Shown here piece after piece: positions 57,618-64,000 of a stretch of 64,000 nt of DNA. The position numbers and the translations under genes are program-made. The stretch is from Fasciola hepatica (taxonomy: Eukaryota > Platyhelminthes > Trematoda > Plagiorchiida > Fasciolidae). The stretch is from positions 2,713,001 through 2,777,000 of the forward strand of contig CANUEZ040000207.1 in NCBI GenBank assembly GCA_948099385.1. Reading direction: 5' to 3'. Position 1 is the stretch's first letter, and each line of letters opens with the position of its first letter. Under the pieces are notes generated by a model. The model did no database searches. It was not told where the DNA came from and worked only from the letters and a program-made list of their open reading frames with translations.

Positions 57618-57914
57618 CTATTCAAATAGTTCAACGCTGCGAATGATGCACATGATGATGTCCACACCCGGATATATGGTAATATCTTCGGAAATTTCTC
57701 TATTTTCATCAAACGACTTTATGGGAGCGATGTTATTATGCTTCGCTATATCGGTATAGAGACACAATGACATCCGGGTGTGAGGCTCAAGTGGTAAGTT
57801 ATTTTCGAATTTTTTTGTCTTTGAAAGGTATTTCATTGAGATATTCGACTGTAATAGGCGTTTTGCTGCACTTGAGTCAATTTCTTCCGGCGAGAGCACA
57901 CAGTTCGTTGCCTT
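57618..57914 (-). CDS. Putative terminal exon, about 98 codons
   Basis: A possible acceptor (TTTAGATCAG) opens a frame that reads ATNCVLSPEEIDSSAAKRLL, then ENNLPLEPHTRMSLCLYTDI, and ends at a stop at 57618. It is one of the most protein-like unassigned stretches in the window: balanced composition and no low complexity. No family recognised. The orientation matches the other host genes. Confidence 0.35.
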   Translation of the reverse strand, partial: KATNCVLSPEEIDSSAAKRLLQSNISMKYLSKTKKFENNLPLEPHTRMSLCLYTDIAKHNNIAPIKSFDENREISEDITIYPGVDIIMCIIRSVELFE

Positions 57915-58184
57915 TCTGATCTAAACATGTGATCGTGACACACTGATTCGCGGTCTGTGAATGCCAATGGATAAATCGGCTATATTAGAGTGTTCGTGAT
58001 TGACTGACTCACTTACAAAACTGATCACTGGGTGCGGAATGAAGAATGATGATTTTTTTCCACTCATAAATAGAAATAACTGGTTAAATCAATTTGCACA
58101 GGAGCAATAAATTGTTGTTTGGATAGACACTCAGTTTGATTTTATGCGAATTTAGTTATTTCGAAATAGGGCAAATAATTCATT

Positions 58185-58348
58185 TCAGATCACATTCACG
58201 TGAACAATTAGACTCGAATCATTGCCAACGGATTGTTGTGAGATTTGGATGGATTTACTAGTTGAACCAATATTTGACCATCTGCAGTGGTGGTTCTGTG
58301 GGATGGTTTCAGTTCTGTTGATAACATTATACGAGCTTTCCTCCGAGC
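58185..58348 (-). CDS. Putative terminal exon with N-glycosylation sites
   Basis: The acceptor CGACTCATTGCAG, then 54 codons to a TGA. The peptide includes SSYNVINRTETIPQNHHCRW and SNIGSTSKSIQISQQSVGND, with NRT and NDS glycosylation sites and a single cysteine. It could be extracellular. It lies about 700 bp downstream (on the minus strand) of VAL exon 1 copy B but does not resemble VAL exon 2. Confidence 0.3.
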
Positions 58349-59068
58349 CTGCAATGAGTCGGATGCGCACTTAGGTGTTTGTATCCGAGCGGATTTCTTG
58401 TGCTACATTGGTCGAGTGAAGAAAAACTCAGTTGTATCAATACTGGATATGTGTGAATTGTGTGTTGTTGTTGAAATCTGTGTAGTGTCCGTTAGTTGAG
58501 GAATTGAATATTTATCGGTTAATATCCGCAATATAGATATTATGATGAACACGTTGGCTCTATTTTTGTCAATCCAGTGCATGCTATCACCGATGAGAAA
58601 AACTAAAGTAAATCTCCATCAGTTTTACAAATGTTATTTGAACTTTGAAATCATATTGAACGACTGTACTCTAAAATGCGCCATCGGATGCACTTCAAGG
58701 CACACAGCATGACAATTAGTTTATCACAGTCGACGAAGGATGTGGTTTGGATGTCATAATTTCAACCGTTGGTCACCAGGCATGAGTCTAATCCCTTCAT
58801 TTCTTCTGTAGCGTCCGTATCGTACTAGTAGAGTTAAGCTCAAAACCAGTCTTTCTAATATTTTACTCATTTTTCTCTAATATGCAGTATTCGTAGAATA
58901 TTTCAGGGAAGTTGTTGAAGTCAACTACCGGTGGAAGAAACAAATCTCTAAGCTAAGGTCAAGGTTTTCAGTGCCACTAACATGACAGTTTACCCATCAC
59001 CGGTCGGGACGATAACGTGGTCATATGTGGTTCATGAGAAATTGTATTATAACAGAAATTCAACTCAC

Positions 59069-59251
59069 CAAATGTGGCATCCTATTGGCTTTTGGTTGTC
59101 CTTCAAGTTGACAGTTCAGTACTCTTTTCCTAAACTCGCTATCCCAAGTCAACATGCTCTGGTTCAATTCATCTAGTGTCAGTTGTTCCTCGGAGTTTGA
59201 TTCTCTTAGAATAAAGAGAAGACAAACTAAAGCAAACGCTCAAAGTTCCAT
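59069..59251 (-). pseudogene. VAL exon 1 (copy B), nonsense at codon 4
   Basis: 183 nt, the same length and phase as copy A, with the same donor (ATTTG|GTGAGT). The ATG at 59251 is intact, but codon 4 is TGA (59240-59242) where copy A has TTA. The rest (FALVCLLFIL, ELNQSMLTWDSEFRKRVLNC, GQPKANRMPHL) is open. No exons 2-5 could be found between 41 and 59 kb, so this is an orphan first exon. Confidence 0.8.
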
Positions 59252-60504
59252 GGTTAGTACGAAGTACAGTATTGGTAAACGCGATTGTGTTTGAGATCCT
59301 CCAAATCACACTGATGATAACGAGTATAATTATATATAAAAAAATGATGTATACATATTTCTCTTCTTATGACCACCACAACCACCATCAAAATCAGATC
59401 GACCATCGCCGTCCCCACAGTCGATTTTCTTCTAAAGTAAGGTACCTGGAACTGTTGAGTACTAGTTGGGTTGTATGTTTTCTCAAGCTGAGCAACACAA
59501 TCAATCACCAAATGCATTCCCACTCACTCAATTCATCTCGGATGTTCATCGATGAACATTCCATTTTAGGGTCAATAGTTCCACTGGGTACCGAGTCTAA
59601 CAATACTAAGACCATTTTATCAGAGTGTTCAACAGAAGCACACAATTGTATTGCCCACCGATGCAATGAATTTTATGCAGATCCGAAAGTCGCGTGATTT
59701 TAGGGTATTGTAATTTTCATCATACTATTGGTATAATTTTGATAGCTTTGTTACTACTTCTTGTGAAAAGCACCTTTCAAAGGTCCCGTAGCCACTGATT
59801 CCGTGAGAAGTTGGAATTGTAATTTTTCTAACCCACGAAATGACCTACATTCAGGTAGTAGGAAGAATATGTTGAAAATTCTCTCAGGTGGTCCAATGTT
59901 TTGTTGGCTACTCCAAGTTGCATTCCGTGGTTGGGCCAATAGGATGAGGCAGCATAAACCTGTACGTTGGATGTGACTGTGAAACGCTTCCTGATGTCAA
60001 AGACTCGTTCACAACTTTTTCCTGACCATAATGTGTTATTTTGTAATTCATGTACTATTTTCCAATTTCAGTGCATTAGGGTTCCACTCACGTGTCAAAT
60101 CTTCTAACTGAAAACAGCTGACCAGTTTTGGCAGTCTATTACGCGTTGTTATGTTTTGGTTACTCTACCATTTTGAAGAGAACATTATTATTTCAAATTC
60201 TTCTTAGTATGGTTCAGTTCACTCTTGTCAAATCAAATAAATAATTGTGCGGTCCCTTCTAGAGCAATGAAACTCCGGAAATTGGTACGAAACAGCATGA
60301 AATATTTTCTGAATATACACTTTAATACCTTAGATCATATACTTCTTATAACTTTAAAACCACAAATGGGACTATACCTTTGGAAGAATAATCGTCAACT
60401 ATCCTTTCCGCCTCCCGTTGCGTTTGTTTTACAACAATTTATAACAATTCAGGTAGGTCGCAGCGATCAATGATAGTCTATTCAATGAAAAATTGACAAG
60501 AGGT

Positions 60505-60575
60505 GGTGGGAATGGAAAACGGGCCGTTATTGCCCAAAGTCCACAGTGATAACCGTTTGACCACCGCCGACCATT
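60505..60575 (-). repeat. tRNA-derived SINE head (Gln-like), copy B
   Basis: Counterpart of 39475-39546. The A-box side GTGGTCAAACGGTTATCAC is better kept; the B-box is eroded (CGTTTTCCATTCC). Confidence 0.55.
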
Positions 60576-60580
60576 CAGGA

Positions 60581-63500
60581 GCAGAATTACCCCGCCACGT
60601 GTTTATTCCAGCCGGGATTGTCCACTCCTCATGCTGCTGAAAGAATAAAATGTCCGTATGGACAGGGGGACATATTTTGCTTTCGAGCTATTCTCAGTAA
60701 AGGAATGGTTATCCAGTACCTAATTTAAGAGAGCGCGATAACTACCAAAATGATTGGGCAAGCAAATCGAAGCGAACTAGAGAGAAAAACAGTACGTCAG
60801 TGACACAGTATGCAAAATACTCAAAAGGGAAGATTTTTGATATCAATAGTATGGTATTGTATGTGGATGACAGGACGAAATTTCTCCGGGAGCACACGAC
60901 TAGTTTCGCGGTTGTTGCCGCTTATCAGGTGTGCGTATCCCTTACTTTCTAGCCCAATTATCTTTATACTTGGGCATTGAGTGATTCTAAAAATGGACTT
61001 CTCCCATGCAGGCTCTATTCGGTTCAGATGAGATTATAGCTGTAAAACGGAAATTTGTCTGAATGGTTCCTGCTGTGTCCGGAAAATCGATCGACATCAT
61101 CCTCGTGCTTGTTTATGTTTAATCATGCGATGTTTGTTGACCCATTGATTCTACTATGTATCGACTAACCATGTCTGGCTTAAGGTGAAGGCGCACTAGT
61201 ATATGCAGTTCATTGACATTGCTTTGATAACTTGCACTTGCCTGCTGTTTGCTCGCAAGCTACGGCCGCGTAGTACAAATAAATATAGTGCCACCATCAA
61301 GTGGTCTAATAATAATTAGGAACACAAAAGCCCCCTTTTATGAGCTTACTACTCATTACCTAGCTAATATCTTGTTAACCAAGCTGCATTCACGTGGATG
61401 ATGATCAGCGAGAACAAGGTCAGGAGCTCTTGAAAACAAATGTTTGCCCTTTGGCCATCTTGGTCATTAAGTAATACTCATCGAGGTTGGAGAAGGCTTT
61501 AGATAGTCGAAGTTGAAAGATAGAATTCTTCGACTCAGAGTGATCTATAATTAATAGGCTAAATCGTTCCCTGTGGGTTGTATGAAACTTTTTCATGTTG
61601 AGAAGATGCATAATCCTGATGATTACCGCGCCTCGCAATCACACGGAAATGATGGCATACATATGGTGCCTGGACACCTAGATACGGTGACAAACATGAA
61701 CATTCAAGTTAGAATACATACACTAAATGAGGAAATTCTTGTCGTACACGCTCATCAGTCGTGTACGTAGGTATGAAATCAGGCAAACGACTGCATTTTT
61801 GAAGAGAATAAGGTGACTGAAGTGATATCCATGGGACTTGGGTATTAGAAGGATGAAAGGAATTCTTTCAGGAGTGTTTGTCTTCTGAATTGACTGTTCA
61901 AATATATGAATATTCCGCAGTGTCACTTGTTGATTTGGTTTACGCGAAAACAGCTGACAAGTTGGGTGATTCCGTCCAATTTAACGGCTAATAAATATGC
62001 ACTGTGTACGATGGTTCCAGTTACAATTCTTGAGCTCAGTACTCAAATGAAAACAAAAAGACTGAAAATAAGTAAGTAGCAAGGAAGGAATCAGGGTAAA
62101 TAGTATCAATTCATAAATGTTTGTTGTGTGAATGCAAGCGGGCCCTTGGGTGCAACATTCATCTCTGCCTGTGAGTGGTTGTATCCAGGAGAGCTAGGCA
62201 GATCTTTAGGACCCAACCCAATGTGCTTAACATGCCTAGTTGTGAAAAGTGTTTTGCTTGCGTTTTTAGAGAATATTCTACTTATACTGTGCTCGAAAGC
62301 CCAACATGGCTTAAAATTACCATTCGCCGCAGCAAACATTGTTGGCAGAGTCCATCCCGAAATAAATGTGAAACAAATCTGAATTTTATTGTTTGACGAG
62401 GGAATTTGATTCACCTGACCAAAGCTTGGCGCCTAATCTCAGCGTCGTTGTTTAAGCTTATCCACCAAGTGGTAAAGTGGTTCAGAAGAAACCAATTTCT
62501 AGACGACTTCAGTCTTCTTCTATCCCATAACCACACAGAGCGGCCACTTCTTAGAGTTGCACAGAAGAATTATCAGTACAGCTTCCACTCGAGGAAGTCT
62601 GAGATCGGCAAATGCCTAGCAAACCTCCAGTAGACCCAGGTAGATTTCATTTGATAACCGACATCACTGAAATGTTACTGTCCACATCATTTTGAATCCA
62701 GGTGAAGCTGTTAACATTGCTTTTACATCTTCCTTATTTTTAAGTGAATCCCAAGTATTAGTTGATCCGACCAGCTGTAAAGTTCTCCTAATAGGGACAC
62801 TTGATGGGTTTGACAGTGATCACTCCTTACCTGCCCACGAAATCTTCCATTACCAGTCATGAATCCAATTCGCAATAATGATTTCCATCAAAATTGACCC
62901 CATCTATTACAAATGAGTAAAACCAGCTTCTCAGGAACCCCTGGATGGCGAGTTTTGACCACCGATTACTACACTGGATTTTTGGTAACTGTGACATGTA
63001 GGATAAGCCAGATTGATGCTCTTACCGATCAATAGTTCGTTTTCCTAGAGCACAACTTGATTACTGGCTCGTCAGCCCGTCTCGCGAGAAAACACATTAG
63101 GATTTAAAAGGATGCACTTTAGGACAACATTTGGTTGAACTTTCAAGCGTTTCAACAAAAATATGACTAGGGAATCCCCAGAAAACGGGGCAGAATGACA
63201 TTTCAGTGATTAGCACGACCAACTTGGAGGGTCAGTTTTAACTGCCGCAAACTGCTCTGGAAATAGCCATTTCTTCATCCCATACCTGTAGCTCACGTTC
63301 CGTCGATCCAAATACCCACACAAGCGTTTCTATCGGATTTCAAAACAATCGGGGAAATTGGTGTACCACAATAGAAAATTATGAAAAAACAAACCAGAAG
63401 GCCGCAGGCATTTCGCCCAAGTAAAACCAAAATATGCTTATGGCACAAATATTGCGCTTTATGTCGCACGAACGAGATGAAGAACCGTTTAAACAGCTGT

Positions 63501-63820
63501 TCATATCATTTTGAATTGACTAGCACTTTTGGTACATTTGTGTCTATCTTAGGACAAAATATGTTTCATGAAAGGCGTCACGTTGAAAACTGTCACCGTC
63601 GATATCAAGTCAGGTCAATTCAAGGATAACTACATTCGTCCAAAGTGAGCAAAACTTCCGCGGAATATGTGACGTTGTAGTCGTTTCGATGACCACCTTG
63701 ATGTTCATCTGGTCGTCTGTCTTTCAGTCGCACAGACGGCCCAGTAGTACAGGTTATAATTGTCCTTTATCGGAATAAAGAATTAGGTAGAAAGAATATT
63801 TTGTAAATATGTATGCTTCA

Positions 63821-63823
<3 letters not shown>
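60581..63823. other. No recognised gene
   Basis: Openings at 61420-61638 (-), 61573-61770 (+), 62106-62414 (-) and 62128-62382 (+) are unassigned. The last has a leucine-rich middle (VVKSVLLAFLENILLIL) and overlaps an AATAAA near 62361, so a 3' exon is possible but unproven. Confidence 0.3.

Positions 63824-63876
<53 letters not shown>
63824..63876. repeat. (TA)n microsatellite
   Basis: About 53 bp of uninterrupted TA, ending five bases before the readable Penelope-like frame begins. Confidence 0.92.
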
Positions 63877-63879
<3 letters not shown>

Positions 63880-63880
63880 C

Positions 63881-64000
63881 CCTAATGACACATTTGAGTT
63901 CGTAGAATTATTAAAAGAACAAAATACGACAGGACTTAAAATGGCATCTCAGGACGTAACATCACTATTTACGAGCGTCCCGCTTCTAGAAACCATCGAA
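63881..64000 (+). mobile_element. Penelope-like element reverse transcriptase, cut by the right edge
   Basis: Forty codons without a stop: NDTFEFVELLKEQNTTG, then LKMASQDVTSLFTSVPLLET. The S-D-V-SLFTSVP block is the signature of Penelope-like reverse transcriptases (usually SFDV.SLFT.VP) and includes the first catalytic Asp. The usual Phe before that Asp is Gln here. The reading frame continues off the window. Upstream it meets a TA repeat, so either the 5' part was lost there or the repeat grew inside the element. Function cannot be judged from this piece. Confidence 0.75.

Larger units (their letters stand above)
59002..60580. repeat. Segmental duplication, copy B
   Basis: Partner of 37886-39560, same orientation. 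It contains VAL exon 1 copy B, the counterpart of the 38732-38977 opening (now with a stop), and a tRNA-like SINE head at the right end. Divergence is moderate, roughly one difference every ten bases by eye, with small indels. Confidence 0.9.

Noticed and set aside
1..64000. CRISPR arrays, prokaryotic operons, phage or plasmid genes
   Set aside because: No spaced direct repeats, no ribosome-binding sites with long co-directional frames, and frequent consensus introns and retrotransposon relics instead.

Overview
This is nuclear DNA from a eukaryote, most likely a parasitic flatworm and probably a digenean fluke. The reasons are: moderately AT-rich sequence with many stop codons in every frame; consensus spliceosomal GT/AG sites with some very short introns; CAP-domain (SCP/TAPS, venom-allergen-like or VAL) and C-type-lectin exons, both families expanded in flukes and tapeworms; and a repeat load of CR1-type LINEs, BEL/Pao and Gypsy LTR elements, a Penelope-like element, Tc1 relics, tRNA-derived SINEs and a hammerhead-ribozyme-like motif. 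The phylum is inferred; no species can be named. No prokaryotic operon, phage or CRISPR signal is present.

Layout. 1-720: BEL/Pao integrase relic. 2233-2304: tRNA-Thr-like sequence (-). 3232-3827 (-): the only gene that can be read end to end, a two-exon secreted C-type-lectin-domain protein. 4.3-20.5 kb: exon-sized open stretches with good splice sites, mostly minus strand and mostly unrecognised, plus one decayed VAL first exon near 13.9 kb and an inverted repeat pair (11.3/16.1 kb). 20.6-31.7 kb: a graveyard of CR1-like LINEs on both strands, with a possible sulfotransferase-like scrap near 26.6 kb. 32.5-38.1 kb (-): five exons of one VAL gene with a threonine-rich tail. All splice junctions are in register, but it carries a lost start codon, a 1-nt insertion and a 1-nt deletion. 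37.9-39.55 kb and 59.0-60.58 kb: two copies of a segmental duplication that includes VAL exon 1, each copy with a different lesion at its start. 39.9-40.2 kb: Tc1 transposase relic. 47.0-48.1 kb: Gypsy reverse-transcriptase relic interrupted by a SINE that carries a hammerhead-like fold. 52.7-58.4 kb: more small open stretches. 63.88-64.0 kb: a Penelope-like reverse transcriptase running off the right edge, directly behind a TA repeat.

How it fits together. Every host-gene signal that can be named with any confidence (lectin, VAL) lies on the minus strand. Both families encode secreted, potentially host-facing proteins, so the window may be part of a birth-and-death cluster of secreted-protein genes that duplicate and decay among retrotransposons. 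At least 70 percent of the window is intron, intergenic sequence or repeat relic. Most short open reading frames are chance or begin at non-ATG codons, so exon calls outside the lectin and VAL loci are tentative.
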